In this document: positions 1-8,211 of the stretch, in pieces | How the letters are laid out: the number at the start of each line of letters is the position of its first letter | How positions within the stretch are numbered: the stretch's first letter is position 1 | Assembly (NCBI RefSeq): GCF_036090055.1 | Contig: NZ_CP107970.1 | Location: 5,539,001-5,603,000, forward strand | Origin: Nocardioides sp. NBC_00368 | Lineage (GTDB): Bacteria > Actinomycetota > Actinomycetes > Propionibacteriales > Nocardioidaceae | Length of the DNA stretch: 64,000 bases | Direction of reading: 5' to 3' | Made by a program: the position numbers and the translations under genes | The notes under the pieces: generated by a model | Database searches by the model: none | What the model saw: the letters and a program-made list of their open reading frames with translations, nothing else | What the model was told of the DNA's origin: nothing

Positions 1-1455
1 GTCCGGCGGATCATCGACGTCACCGGCATCGACGTCGAGCTGGCCGCCTCGGTCTCCCCGGCGGCGTCTGCCCGCCGCGACAACCTCGATCTCTTCGTGC
101 AGGCGGTCGCCGATTTCGAGGGGCTCGACGGCCAGGTCACCCTCGCCGCGCTGCTGGCCTACCTGGAGGCGGAGGACGAATACGGACAGGGCCTCGACGT
201 CGCCACCCCGTCCGAGGCCGACTCGGTCAAGCTGCTGACCGTTCACCGTGCCAAGGGGCTGGAGTGGGACGTCGTCTTCCTGGTGGGCGTCACCCACAAG
301 AAGTTCCCCACCGGCCAGACGCGCTCCTCGTGGCTGACCGTCCCCTCGGTCATGCCCGCCGCGCTCCGCGGCGACCGCGACGACCTGCCGCAGCTCCATG
401 GCCACGACGCCGACTCGATCGACGAGCTCCTCGCCGAGCGCAAGGAGCACGAACGGGTCGAGGAGCTCCGGCTGGCGTACGTCGCCTGGACCCGCGCCCG
501 CCACATCCAGTTCGTCTCGTGCTGGCGCTGGTCACCTTCGCTGAAGGAGGGCCGCGGGCCGTCGGTCTACGTGGAGAAAACCCGCGAGGCGCTGCTGCAG
601 TGGGGTGCCAAGCCCGACCGCTGGGCCGACGTCGTGGTCAAGGGCGAGGAGGAGAGCCCGTACGCCGCCCAGGAGGTCGACCTGCCCTGGCCGATCAACC
701 ACCACACCCCTGAGGTGGAGCGCCGCCTGGAGGCGGCCAGGCTCGTCCGGGAGGTGGGTCCGGGACCCGACGACCTCGACGACCTCACCCTGCTCGAGAC
801 GGTGAACCAGTGGGACGAGGAGATCGAGCGGCTGCTCACCGAGGCGGAGCGCGAGCGTGCCCCGGAGGTGGTCGTACCGCTGCCCTCCTCGCTGTCTGCC
901 ACCGCCATGTCGAAGCTCCGCGACGACCCGCTCGGCTTCGCCGCCGACCTGGTCCGCCCGATGCCGCGCAAGCCGTCCTCGCAGGCCCGCTTCGGCACCC
1001 GGTTCCACGCCTGGGTCGAGGCCCGCTTCGGTCAGCAGGATCTCTTCGACCCCGACGACCTGCCCGGCCGCGCCGACCACGGCATCGAGGACGAGTCCGG
1101 GCTCGAAGAGGTGATCGCCGGCTTCGAGCAGGGCCCGTTCGCCGACCGGCCACCGTTCCGGGTCGAGGCCGCCTTCGCGATCGTCCTGGCCGGTCAGGTC
1201 GTACGCGGCCGGATCGACGCGGTCTACCAGGAGCCCGACGGGAGCTTCCTGATCGTCGACTGGAAGACCAACCAGGCGCAGAACGCCGACCCGCTCCAAC
1301 TGGCTCTCTACCGGCTCGGGTGGGCTGAGCTCATGGGCGTGCCGTTGTCCCGGGTGCGGGCGGCTTTCTACTACGTGCGGTCGGGGAGGTTGGTCGAGCC
1401 TTCTTCGCTTCCTGGGAGGGAGGAGTTGGAGAGTCTCTTGGGTGGGGGTCGCTAG
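1..1455 (+). CDS. AdnA/AdnB-type ATP-dependent helicase-nuclease, C-terminal part
   Basis: The reading frame is open from base 1, so the 5' end lies outside the window; 484 residues are visible. The first half is the C-terminal UvrD/RecB helicase module: KLLTVHRAKGLEWDVVFLVG (motif V) and LRLAYVAWTRAR (motif VI). The last ~120 residues are a RecB-family PD-(D/E)XK nuclease, with RGRIDAVY followed by IVDWKTNQ, then a conserved Q and Y (LQLALYRLGW). Such fused motor-nucleases form the AdnAB heterodimer that resects double-strand breaks in actinobacteria. Lying just before nudC, it occupies the position of Rv3201c. I cannot tell the AdnA from the AdnB paralogue with certainty, so no symbol is given. 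It is probably co-transcribed with an upstream partner outside the window. Confidence 0.9.
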   Translation, partial: VRRIIDVTGIDVELAASVSPAASARRDNLDLFVQAVADFEGLDGQVTLAALLAYLEAEDEYGQGLDVATPSEADSVKLLTVHRAKGLEWDVVFLVGVTHKKFPTGQTRSSWLTVPSVMPAALRGDRDDLPQLHGHDADSIDELLAERKEHERVEELRLAYVAWTRARHIQFVSCWRWSPSLKEGRGPSVYVEKTREALLQWGAKPDRWADVVVKGEEESPYAAQEVDLPWPINHHTPEVERRLEAARLVREVGPGPDDLDDLTLLETVNQWDEEIERLLTEAERERAPEVVVPLPSSLSATAMSKLRDDPLGFAADLVRPMPRKPSSQARFGTRFHAWVEARFGQQDLFDPDDLPGRADHGIEDESGLEEVIAGFEQGPFADRPPFRVEAAFAIVLAGQVVRGRIDAVYQEPDGSFLIVDWKTNQAQNADPLQLALYRLGWAELMGVPLSRVRAAFYYVRSGRLVEPSSLPGREELESLLGGGR

Positions 1456-2127
1456 CGCCTTCATTTGGCAGCGGCTTTCGGCGCGCTTTGGATGGTGTGT
1501 ACTTGTGGTGGGTGTTTGCCGCCGACCCGTTACGGGAGGGTGTTCTCAGCGGCGTCCGGAGTCAAGGACGGCCTGCGGCCGCCGGCTTCGCCGGCCGCTT
1601 CGCGGTCCTTGACACCGGCCGTCGCTGAGAATTTTGGCTGGCTATCGGGCCGGCGGCAGGGGTGTGGCGCGGTGATGTGGGTTGGGTAGGGGCTTGGGTT
1701 CTGGGGTGAACGAATTTTCGTTCACGCGTAGACCGCCCGTGGGTCGGTGGCTAGCTGGGGTGAACGAAAATTCGTTCGCTAGGACGGGGTGAAGAATTTT
1801 TCGTTCACCCAGGAGAGCGCCTCTTGTTCCGCAGGGGTGAATGAATTTTCGTTCACCGTGGAGCGTCTACCTCCCGAGGAGCGACCGTCTCCCGGCCACA
1901 CTGGGGCCGCCGTCCCTGATAGCCAGCCAAGTCTTTCTCGACATGGTCCGGTGTCAAGGACCGCGCAAGCGGCCGGCGTAGCCGGCGGCCGTAGGCCGTC
2001 CTTGACTCCGTGGCAGGTCGAGAAATACTCGAGGACAGGGTCGGCGGCCCAGACCAGCCCCAAAATTCAGCCCCATACCAACGCCAGACCACGACGCAAA
2101 CTCGAAGACGACGCGATCAGCGAGAAG
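1456..2127. repeat. Gene-free region with paired inverted elements and four palindromes
   Basis: No convincing gene is seen in these ~670 bases. A roughly 130-bp element occurs at about 1541-1672 and again, inverted, at about 1890-2030. Both copies share a GTCAAGGAC...GTCCTTGAC inner stem (1561-1569/1605-1613 and 1953-1961/1998-2006), a GGCCG-rich centre and a flanking TTGGCTGGCTATC block. Between them lie four 20-bp near-palindromes of the type GTGAACGAATTTTCGTTCAC (1706-1725, 1760-1779, 1789-1808, 1837-1856). Open frames through the region are driven by GC content and palindrome symmetry. The region separates the helicase gene from a convergent membrane protein gene. Confidence 0.8.
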
Positions 2128-3945
2128 CTACTTCACCGTCCGAGCAACCTCAGGAAGCTCCCCAGACTCCCGCAACGAGTCGAGCAGATCCCCAGGAAGG
2201 ATCCAGACGGTCGCAAGCGGGAACGGCCGCTCACGCAGCATCACCGCGCCGGTGACGAAGGCGGGCTCACCCTCAGGGCACGAGAAGACGATGTCATCGC
2301 CCCACTCCCACTCGCGCTCGACGATGGCGGGAAGCATCCACCACATCAGCCAGTTGCGCTCGGAGTTCATCGCGGAGCGGCGGCGGGGGCAGTTGTCGTC
2401 GTAGGCGACGACCGCGTCGGGGTGCTCGGCGAGGATCGAGCGAAGGTCGTCGACGACCGGGGTGGCGTGGTCGAAGCGGTCGTGGAACTTGTCGGAGGCC
2501 ACGTCGGCGACGGCAGAGCCGGCGGTGCCCACGACCAGGACGAGCGCGGTGACGACCACCGAGCGCACCCGGTCGGAGAGCCGCGGGCTGCGCCGGGACA
2601 GGGCCGCGAGGAGCGTCCAGATCGCCAACGGCACCAGCGAGCAGAGGGTCGCGATCAGCCAGAAGCGGTTGTCGTTGGTGAAGGACGGGATCGGCCCGGG
2701 TTGCGGGAACTGCCCGTCGGGAAGCGCCCACCACCACGGGATCGCGCCCGGGATGTGCGCGGGGGTGGTGTAGGCCCAGGTGGGTGCGTCGGGGGCGACG
2801 ACGAGGATGGTCACCAGCGAGATCCCGGCGACGATCACCCATGTCCAGACGAAGACCGCGCGGGAGCGTACGGCCTGGATCGCCGCGCACACCCCGGCCA
2901 GCACCAGGACCGCGAAGACGGGGTCGATGTAGCGCCCGTAGATCCAGTAGTCGAAGCGCCGCCACTCCATGGTGAACAGCGAGTACTCGTTGCCCCAGTT
3001 CAGGCAGCTCAGGACGTACATCGAGCCGGCAGCGATCAGCACGAACCCGGCCGGCCCCACCTGCCGAGAGCGGAGCTCCTTCCAGAACATCGCGGTCACC
3101 ACGACCAGGCCGACGACCACGACACCGAAGCTGCCGATCATCTGCGTCCAGGCCTCACCGGCGAAGGTGTCGACCCAGTACCGAGGGTTGGCCTGCGTGA
3201 CCTTCTCGAAGAAGCCCTGCGCCTGGATGAACTTCCATGGCACCAGCTGCGCGTGGAACCAGAGCGCGGCCTTGTTGGCGACCACGGCGAGTCCACCGGT
3301 GGCGACCAGTCCGAGGAGGGCGACGAGGGCGACCTGCCGCTTGCGTACGAGGAGGCCGTGCACGAGGAGGCAGATCAGCCAGAGCGCGACCGCGGCGACG
3401 AAGACCTGCATCCGGGCGTGGGAGAAGAGGGCCAGCGCGGTGACCAGGCTGAGCAGGAGTACGCCGCGGTAGGTCGGCTTCTCCCAGACCCGGAACGCGA
3501 CCAGCGTCGCCACGACGACGAGCAGTGTGATCAGTCGCTCGGAGAGGATGTAGTCGGCCTGGATGGCACGTGGCGGCAGGGCCACCACGACGGCACCGGC
3601 GACAACACCCTGCGCCGGAGTGACTCCGCTGAGCCGCACCGCGACCCGCGCCAATGGCCAGATCGTGAGCATGCTGATCACCAGACCGACGACGATCGCC
3701 ATCTGGTAGAAGACGAAGACGTTGGACGTGACCAGCCACAACGGTGCCAGCAGCACACCCCAGCCGGGGTAGTAGCCGGGGGTGTTGAGCTGGGGTGAGT
3801 CGAGGCCCAGAACGGTCCGCCCATGGATGACGGTGCCGATCTCGTCGTACATGAACGAGAGGTTGGAACCCCAGGCGATGTAGACGTTGATCGCCAGAGC
3901 GACCACGACGGAGACGACAGCGGCGATACGCCAGAACCGATCCAC
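2128..3945 (-). CDS. Polytopic membrane protein, GT-C-like glycosyltransferase candidate
   Basis: 605 residues with about ten to twelve hydrophobic segments spread over the N-terminal three quarters and a hydrophilic C-terminus. The first segment (residues ~6-25) is followed by an outward-facing loop holding an Asp-Glu pair (D34-E35, in MYDEIGT). That is the arrangement of the GT39/ArnT-like GT-C transferases, which use polyprenyl-phosphate sugars. I recognise no specific substrate, so the family call is an inference from topology and this DE loop. The start is a GTG, with TATAAG a few bases upstream on the reverse strand. It is divergent from nudC (37-bp gap) and not part of the conserved mycobacterial block, so it is probably an insertion into it. 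Confidence 0.7.
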   Translation of the reverse strand: MDRFWRIAAVVSVVVALAINVYIAWGSNLSFMYDEIGTVIHGRTVLGLDSPQLNTPGYYPGWGVLLAPLWLVTSNVFVFYQMAIVVGLVISMLTIWPLARVAVRLSGVTPAQGVVAGAVVVALPPRAIQADYILSERLITLLVVVATLVAFRVWEKPTYRGVLLLSLVTALALFSHARMQVFVAAVALWLICLLVHGLLVRKRQVALVALLGLVATGGLAVVANKAALWFHAQLVPWKFIQAQGFFEKVTQANPRYWVDTFAGEAWTQMIGSFGVVVVGLVVVTAMFWKELRSRQVGPAGFVLIAAGSMYVLSCLNWGNEYSLFTMEWRRFDYWIYGRYIDPVFAVLVLAGVCAAIQAVRSRAVFVWTWVIVAGISLVTILVVAPDAPTWAYTTPAHIPGAIPWWWALPDGQFPQPGPIPSFTNDNRFWLIATLCSLVPLAIWTLLAALSRRSPRLSDRVRSVVVTALVLVVGTAGSAVADVASDKFHDRFDHATPVVDDLRSILAEHPDAVVAYDDNCPRRRSAMNSERNWLMWWMLPAIVEREWEWGDDIVFSCPEGEPAFVTGAVMLRERPFPLATVWILPGDLLDSLRESGELPEVARTVK

Positions 3946-3969
3946 GCCGCGGAACTTATACCCACCTCA

Positions 3970-3982
3970 TAGGCTCTGACGG
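3970..3982 (+). promoter_or_regulatory. -10 element of nudC (near-leaderless)
   Basis: TAGGCT at 3970-3975 fits the actinobacterial TANNNT -10 consensus and ends 7 bases before the GTG start at 3983. There is no Shine-Dalgarno sequence between, which suggests a leaderless or near-leaderless transcript. Confidence 0.5.
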
Positions 3983-4894
3983 GTGGACTCCCCGAAGCTG
4001 CCCATCCATCTACGAATCATTCAGGATCCCCACGACCGCTCCGGCCACCTGCGCGCCGACGACGGCTGGGTCGACAAGGCTTGGTCTGACGAGACCACGA
4101 GGGTCCTCGTGGTCGCCGGCAACAGGGTCGAGCCGTCAGGCAGGACCGGGGTGAGATGGCGTACGCCGGCGGATTCGCCGGAGGGGATCCGGCTGCTCCT
4201 CGGCGACACCGCCGACGGGGCCAGGTTCGCGGTGCTCACCGGCCGCGAGGAGGCCGGCGAGACCTGGCGTGACCTGCGCGGGCTCTTCCCCGCACTGCTC
4301 GCCGACACCACCGAGGCGAGCTTCCTGATGCACGCGATCGGACTGGCCGAGTGGCACCGGGCGACCCGGTTCTGCTCCCGCTGCGGCGGCGCCCTCGAGC
4401 CACGCGCGGCCGGGCACGAGCTGGCCTGCGCAGAGGGACACGTGAGCTTCCCGCGTACCGACCCGGCGGTGATCATGCTGGTGACGGCGGGGGAGCCGGG
4501 GAGCGACGAGGAGCGTTGCCTGCTCGGCAACCACACCCGCTGGCCCGCACCCAACTTCTCCACCCTCGCCGGCTTCGTCGAGCCGGGGGAGTCGCTCGAG
4601 GACGCGGTCCGTCGCGAGGTCGCCGAGGAGGTCGGCGTACGAGTCGGGCAGGTCGACTACTTCGGCAATCAGCCGTGGCCGCTGCCGGCCAGCCTGATGC
4701 TCGGCTTCTTCGGGCGTGCGGCGTCGACCGAGATCACCGTCGACGAGGACGAGATCCGCGAGGCGCGCTGGTTCACCCGTGCCGAGCTCGCCGCGGTCGC
4801 GGAGAGCGGCGAGATCAAGCTGCCCAGCGGAATCTCGATCAGCCGATCGCTGGTCGAGGCCTGGTACGGCGGCGAGCTGCCCGGGTCGTGGTGA
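3983..4894 (+). CDS. nudC: NAD+ diphosphatase (NudC)
   Basis: 303 residues. The order is an N-terminal domain, a zinc site (C131, C134, C149 and H153; the usual fourth Cys is replaced by His), and a complete Nudix box at residues 197-219 (GFVEPGES...REVAEEVGV). The NudC signature QPWPLPASLM follows at about 230-239 and separates NADH/NAD-capped-RNA pyrophosphatases from other Nudix enzymes. The enzyme hydrolyses NAD(H) to NMN(H) and AMP and can de-cap NAD-RNA. A GTG start is used because it sits directly after a -10 element. Its neighbours (AdnAB-like, mycoredoxin, UvrD2) match the mycobacterial context of Rv3199c. Confidence 0.95.
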   Translation: MDSPKLPIHLRIIQDPHDRSGHLRADDGWVDKAWSDETTRVLVVAGNRVEPSGRTGVRWRTPADSPEGIRLLLGDTADGARFAVLTGREEAGETWRDLRGLFPALLADTTEASFLMHAIGLAEWHRATRFCSRCGGALEPRAAGHELACAEGHVSFPRTDPAVIMLVTAGEPGSDEERCLLGNHTRWPAPNFSTLAGFVEPGESLEDAVRREVAEEVGVRVGQVDYFGNQPWPLPASLMLGFFGRAASTEITVDEDEIREARWFTRAELAAVAESGEIKLPSGISISRSLVEAWYGGELPGSW

Positions 4895-4900
4895 CGGGCG

Positions 4901-5146
4901 TCAGACCAACTCGGCGAGCTTCGCCTTGACCTGGGCGATCGACGGGTTTGTCATCGCGGTGCCGTCGGAGTAGACGAGGGTGGGGACGGTCTGGTTGCCG
5001 CCGTTGACCTGCTCGACGATCTGCGCGGCCTCGGGCACCTGCTCGATGTCGACCTCGTCGAAGGTGATGTCCTCGCGGCCGAGCTGTCCCTTGAGTCGCT
5101 GGCAGTATCCACACCAGGGCGTGGTGTACATGGTGAAGCTACTCAT
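4901..5146 (-). CDS. mrx1: Mycoredoxin (glutaredoxin-like protein)
   Basis: 81 residues forming one thioredoxin-fold domain with the mycoredoxin active site W-C-G-Y-C (C12 and C15) and the cis-proline stretch QTVPTLV (residues 52-58). Mycoredoxins use mycothiol to reduce mixed disulfides in actinobacteria. The ATG at 5146 is preceded by GAGGAGAG at Shine-Dalgarno distance, so a longer open frame starting further upstream is not used. The gene is convergent with nudC (6-bp gap) and divergent from uvrD2, in the same neighbourhood as Rv3198A. Confidence 0.92.
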   Translation of the reverse strand: MSSFTMYTTPWCGYCQRLKGQLGREDITFDEVDIEQVPEAAQIVEQVNGGNQTVPTLVYSDGTAMTNPSIAQVKAKLAELV

Positions 5147-5236
5147 CGGGACTCTCCTCATCAGAACTGTCGGTACGAGCCAATACTGTTGACTCGCAAG
5201 GCACAACGTTCCCACCCCGAGGAGTTCTTCCCGCCC

Positions 5237-7288
5237 ATGACCCCCGAGTCCCTCCTCGCCGCCCTCGATCCCGAGCAACGCCGGGTGGCGGAGGCTCTGC
5301 GCGGCCCGGTCCGGGTGCTGGCGGGTGCGGGGACGGGCAAGACCCGGGCGATCACCCACCGGATCGCCTACGGCGTCGCCAGCGGGGTCTACGCGCCGCA
5401 GGAGGTCCTCGCGGTCACCTTCACCACCCGGGCCGCGGGGGAGATGCGGCAGCGGCTGCGCGCCATGGGCGCCGGTGCGGTCCAGGCGCGCACCTTCCAC
5501 TCCGCCGCCCTTCGCCAGCTGCGGTTCTTCTGGCCGAAGGTCTACGGCACCGAGCTGCCCAACCTGACCGAGTCGAAGATCCCGCTCATCCGCGCGGCCG
5601 CGCAGCGCCAGCGGATCAACGTCGACCAGGCCCAGGCGCGCGACCTCGCCTCGGAGATCGAGTGGTCGAAGGTCTCCAACGTCCACCCCGACGACTACCC
5701 GAAGTCGGCCGAGGCGCGGGGCCGGGAGGTCGGCGGGCTGACTCCGTCGATGGTGGGACACATCTACGCGGCCTACGAGGACGTCAAGCGCACCCAGGCA
5801 CGCATGGACATGGAGGACGTGCTGCTGCTGACCGCCGGGCTCCTGGAGCACGACGAGCGGGTCGCGGCGCAGGTCAGGCGGCAATACAAGTGGTTCACCG
5901 TCGACGAGTTCCAGGACGTCTCGCCGCTGCAGTCGGCCCTGCTGGACCTGTGGCTGGGCGGACGCAACGAGATCTGCGTCGTCGGCGACCCGGCCCAGAC
6001 GATCTACACCTTCGCCGGCGCCGACGCGGCCTACCTCCGTGACTTTCCGAAGAAGCACCCCGGCGCCACCTCGGTCGAGCTGGTCCGCAACTACCGCTCC
6101 TCGCCCCAGGTGGTGCGGGCGGCCAACAAGATCCTGGAAGGCACGCCCAGCGCGGGTGTCCAGCTGCAGGCGCAGCGCGACGCCGGGCCGGCCGTCGAGC
6201 ACGTCGAGCAGCCCGACGAGGTCGCCGAGGCCGAGGGCGTCGCCGCCGAGATCCTGCGCCTGCACCAGTCCGGCAAGCCCTACAACGAGATGGCGATCCT
6301 GTTCCGGATCAACGCCCAGTCGGAGGCTTACGAGGACGCCCTGACCGCACGCCGGATCCCCTATGTCGTACGCGGCGCCGCCAGGTTCTTCGACCGGCCC
6401 GAGGTCCGCGAGGCGGTGACCCGGATCCGGGGCGCGGCGCGAGGTGGCCAGGGAGCCGTGATCGGCGACGAGCTGCTGGAGTCGGTCCACGGGATCCTGG
6501 CCGGGATGGGCTGGACCTCGGAGCCGCCGGACGGCCGCGGCCAGACCCGCGACCGCTGGGAGTCGTGGCAGGCACTGATCGACCAGGCGCGTGCCTTTGC
6601 CGCCGCCGGCGGCGACCTGGCCGGCCTCGTCGCCGAGCTCGACCGCCGCGCGGCCGAGCAGCATGCCCCGGTGCCGTCGGGAGTGACCTTGGCGACCTTC
6701 CATGCCGCCAAGGGACTCGAGTGGGACTCGGTCTTCCTGGTCGGGCTCCAGGACGGCACGATGCCGTTCATCCTCCGAGGTGAGGAGCCGACCCCGGCCG
6801 AGATCGAGGAGGAGCGACGTCTGCTCTACGTCGGCCTCACCCGGGCGCGGGTCGACCTGACCCTGTCGTGGGCGCTGGCACGCCAACCGGGCCAGGCCGC
6901 CCGGCGCCGACCCTCGCGCTTCCTCGACCCGCTGCGCCCGGCGCGTTCCACGACGCCGGCACGGCGCCCCGGCTCCGGCAAGGCCCGGATGTGCAAGGCC
7001 TGCGGAGGGCCGCTCGGTTCGGCGGCCGAGAAGCGGCTGGGCCGACACGAGGGCTGTGACGCGCCCTACGACGAGGAGCTCTACGGCCGGCTGAAGCAGT
7101 GGCGCAAGGACACCGCCGAGGCCATCCGCAAGCCCGCCTTCGTGGTCTTCACCGACGCGACCCTGGAGCAGATCGCCGAGCAGAAGCCGGGCACCCTCCA
7201 GGATCTGCAGCGCATCGCCGGCATCGGCCGCGGCAAGGTGGAGGCGTACGGCTCGGAAGTCCTTCAGGTGATCTCGGCCGAGGCGTAA
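5237..7288 (+). CDS. uvrD2: ATP-dependent DNA helicase UvrD2
   Basis: 683 residues. There is a Walker A at ~29-36 (AGAGTGKT), a DEFQ box in VDEFQDVSPLQ, motif V in TFHAAKGLEWDSVFLVGLQDG and motif VI in LLYVGLTRAR. A linker has cysteines and a histidine (CKACGG...RHEGC), as expected for the UvrD2 tetracysteine/zinc linker. A C-terminal HRDC domain follows (FVVFTDATLEQIAEQ...IAGIGRGKVEAYG). This superfamily 1 helicase acts in DNA repair and replication. I chose the ATG at 5237; an in-frame TTG at 5189 would add 16 residues, and a GAGGAG lies ~12 bases before the ATG. It is followed by the whiB7 leader, as in mycobacteria. Confidence 0.93.
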   Translation: MTPESLLAALDPEQRRVAEALRGPVRVLAGAGTGKTRAITHRIAYGVASGVYAPQEVLAVTFTTRAAGEMRQRLRAMGAGAVQARTFHSAALRQLRFFWPKVYGTELPNLTESKIPLIRAAAQRQRINVDQAQARDLASEIEWSKVSNVHPDDYPKSAEARGREVGGLTPSMVGHIYAAYEDVKRTQARMDMEDVLLLTAGLLEHDERVAAQVRRQYKWFTVDEFQDVSPLQSALLDLWLGGRNEICVVGDPAQTIYTFAGADAAYLRDFPKKHPGATSVELVRNYRSSPQVVRAANKILEGTPSAGVQLQAQRDAGPAVEHVEQPDEVAEAEGVAAEILRLHQSGKPYNEMAILFRINAQSEAYEDALTARRIPYVVRGAARFFDRPEVREAVTRIRGAARGGQGAVIGDELLESVHGILAGMGWTSEPPDGRGQTRDRWESWQALIDQARAFAAAGGDLAGLVAELDRRAAEQHAPVPSGVTLATFHAAKGLEWDSVFLVGLQDGTMPFILRGEEPTPAEIEEERRLLYVGLTRARVDLTLSWALARQPGQAARRRPSRFLDPLRPARSTTPARRPGSGKARMCKACGGPLGSAAEKRLGRHEGCDAPYDEELYGRLKQWRKDTAEAIRKPAFVVFTDATLEQIAEQKPGTLQDLQRIAGIGRGKVEAYGSEVLQVISAEA

Positions 7289-7320
7289 AAGTCCTTCACG
7301 GAAATTCCTCGAAATCAACG

Positions 7321-7361
7321 GGTTTAATCGTTTGCGGCCTACCTGCCCCGCCGGTTAGTGT
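7321..7361 (+). promoter_or_regulatory. Putative WhiB7-type autoregulated promoter
   Basis: TTGCGG (7332-7337) and TAGTGT (7356-7361) form a -35/-10 pair with an 18-bp spacer. An AT-rich patch GGTTTAAT (7321-7328) sits three bases upstream of the -35. WhiB7-dependent promoters in mycobacteria carry an AT-rich stretch at exactly this place, bound by the AT-hook of WhiB7 (established knowledge). Its use here is an inference. Confidence 0.6.
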
Positions 7362-7426
7362 TCTTCCATCAAGTAAAGCCGCGTGCTGCTGAAGCGCGCC
7401 CGACAGCCCCGAAGGAGGTGGCCCCA

Positions 7427-7642
7427 GTGAAGATCAACCAGATCAAGACGCCGATCAATGGCATCGCCATGTCCGCGTGCGGCCACCCCGAGCTGTCCAG
7501 CCCGACCTGGGCCACCCCGGCTGCCGGTGCCTTTGCGGGCGCCGGTTACGGCATGCGCGTCGAGGGACTCGTGTCCCCGCAGGCGGATGCCATCAAGGTC
7601 AAGTCCCACGGGATTCGAGCCTGGAGCTGTCCGACTACGTAG
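7427..7642 (+). CDS. whiB7 leader ORF (uORF), 71 residues
   Basis: A GTG start at 7427 is preceded by an excellent GAAGGAGG Shine-Dalgarno with eight bases between. The peptide begins MKINQIKTPINGIAMSACGH and ends AWSCPTT. Its stop codon (7640-7642) lies inside the 5' arm and loop of a hairpin (7633-7640/7647-7654). A terminator stem (7667-7701) and then whiB7 follow. This is the arrangement of the uORF-attenuator that couples ribosome stalling to whiB7/wblC expression in actinobacteria. A function for the peptide itself cannot be excluded, but it shows no biosynthetic neighbours. Start and frame are well supported; the regulatory role is inferred. Confidence 0.75.
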   Translation: MKINQIKTPINGIAMSACGHPELSSPTWATPAAGAFAGAGYGMRVEGLVSPQADAIKVKSHGIRAWSCPTT

Positions 7643-7701
7643 AACCACGTAGTCACAGCAGCCTCCAGGCCGCGGAACCCGAAACCCGGGATCCGCGGCC
7701 T
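7619..7701 (+). terminator. whiB7 attenuator: antiterminator and terminator hairpins
   Basis: Antiterminator candidate: GCCTGGAG (7619-7626) pairs with CTCCAGGC (7663-7670). It encloses CTGT/ACAG (7627-7630/7655-7658) and GACTACGT/ACGTAGTC (7633-7640/7647-7654). Terminator: AGGCCGCGGA (7667-7676) pairs perfectly with TCCGCGGCCT (7692-7701), followed by TTTCTGTTTCTC. The two structures share bases 7667-7670, so they exclude each other. A ribosome reaching the uORF stop at 7642 would disrupt the first hairpin and allow termination. Stalling upstream would let it form and permit read-through. Confidence 0.75.
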
Positions 7702-7746
7702 TTCTGTTTCTCAAAACCCGCGATCAGTCACAAAGGAGGTGTACAT

Positions 7747-8046
7747 ATGACCAGCATTCTCGAGCCCGAGGTCAAGCTCGGCGTTCTCCACGACCGTGCC
7801 AACCGCTACGACGAGGACCTGCTGCCCTGCCGGGCCAACAACCCCGAGCTGTGGTTCGCCGAGTCTCCTGCCGACGTCGAGTTCGCCAAGGCGCTCTGCG
7901 CGACCTGCCCCGTGCAGCCGCTCTGCCTCGCCGGCGCCCTCGACCGGCGTGAGCCCTGGGGCGTCTGGGGCGGCCAGCTGCTCCTGCAGGGGAAGGTGAT
8001 CCCCCGCAAGCGGCCCCGTGGCCGGCCCCGCAAGGACGCCGCCTGA
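7747..8046 (+). CDS. whiB7: WhiB7-type transcriptional regulator
   Basis: 99 residues. It has the four iron-sulfur cysteines C28, C51, C54 and C60 (C-x22-C-x2-C-x5-C), the WhiB turn W71-GVWGG-76, and a C-terminal basic AT-hook RGRPRK (R91-K96). The AT-hook identifies the WhiB7/WblC subfamily, which partners with the primary sigma factor to induce ribosome-protective and drug-resistance genes. The ATG at 7747 follows AAAGGAGGTG at ideal spacing. The position after uvrD2 matches Rv3197A, and expression is probably governed by the leader ORF/attenuator at 7427-7701 and by autoactivation. Confidence 0.95.
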   Translation: MTSILEPEVKLGVLHDRANRYDEDLLPCRANNPELWFAESPADVEFAKALCATCPVQPLCLAGALDRREPWGVWGGQLLLQGKVIPRKRPRGRPRKDAA

Positions 8047-8102
8047 TCGACCGAACAACATCGAAGCACAGACCGCCGTTTCAACGACGAAAGGCAACAG
8101 CT

Positions 8103-8144
8103 ATGAACACGATCGTGATGACCATGGGCGCAGGAGCCCGCTGA
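8103..8144 (+). CDS. Very short ORF, possible 13-residue leader peptide
   Basis: MNTIVMTMGAGAR is preceded by GAAAGG at a reasonable distance and lies 67 bases before the start of the 54-residue protein at 8212. No regulatory hairpin is obvious directly behind it, so it is only a weak candidate. Confidence 0.25.
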   Translation: MNTIVMTMGAGAR

Positions 8145-8211
8145 CCACCAGGTCGGCTTTCGAAGAGGGACAACAACAGACATGAACACCAACCGAGTAC
8201 GGAGCACTCAG

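Noticed and set aside
1541..2030. An insertion sequence
   Set aside because: The inverted copies do not flank any transposase gene and no target duplication is evident.
7427..7642. The 71-residue leader peptide as a ribosomally made natural product precursor
   Set aside because: It has no modification or export genes nearby, lies directly before whiB7, and its stop codon sits in an attenuator hairpin, so a leader role explains it better.
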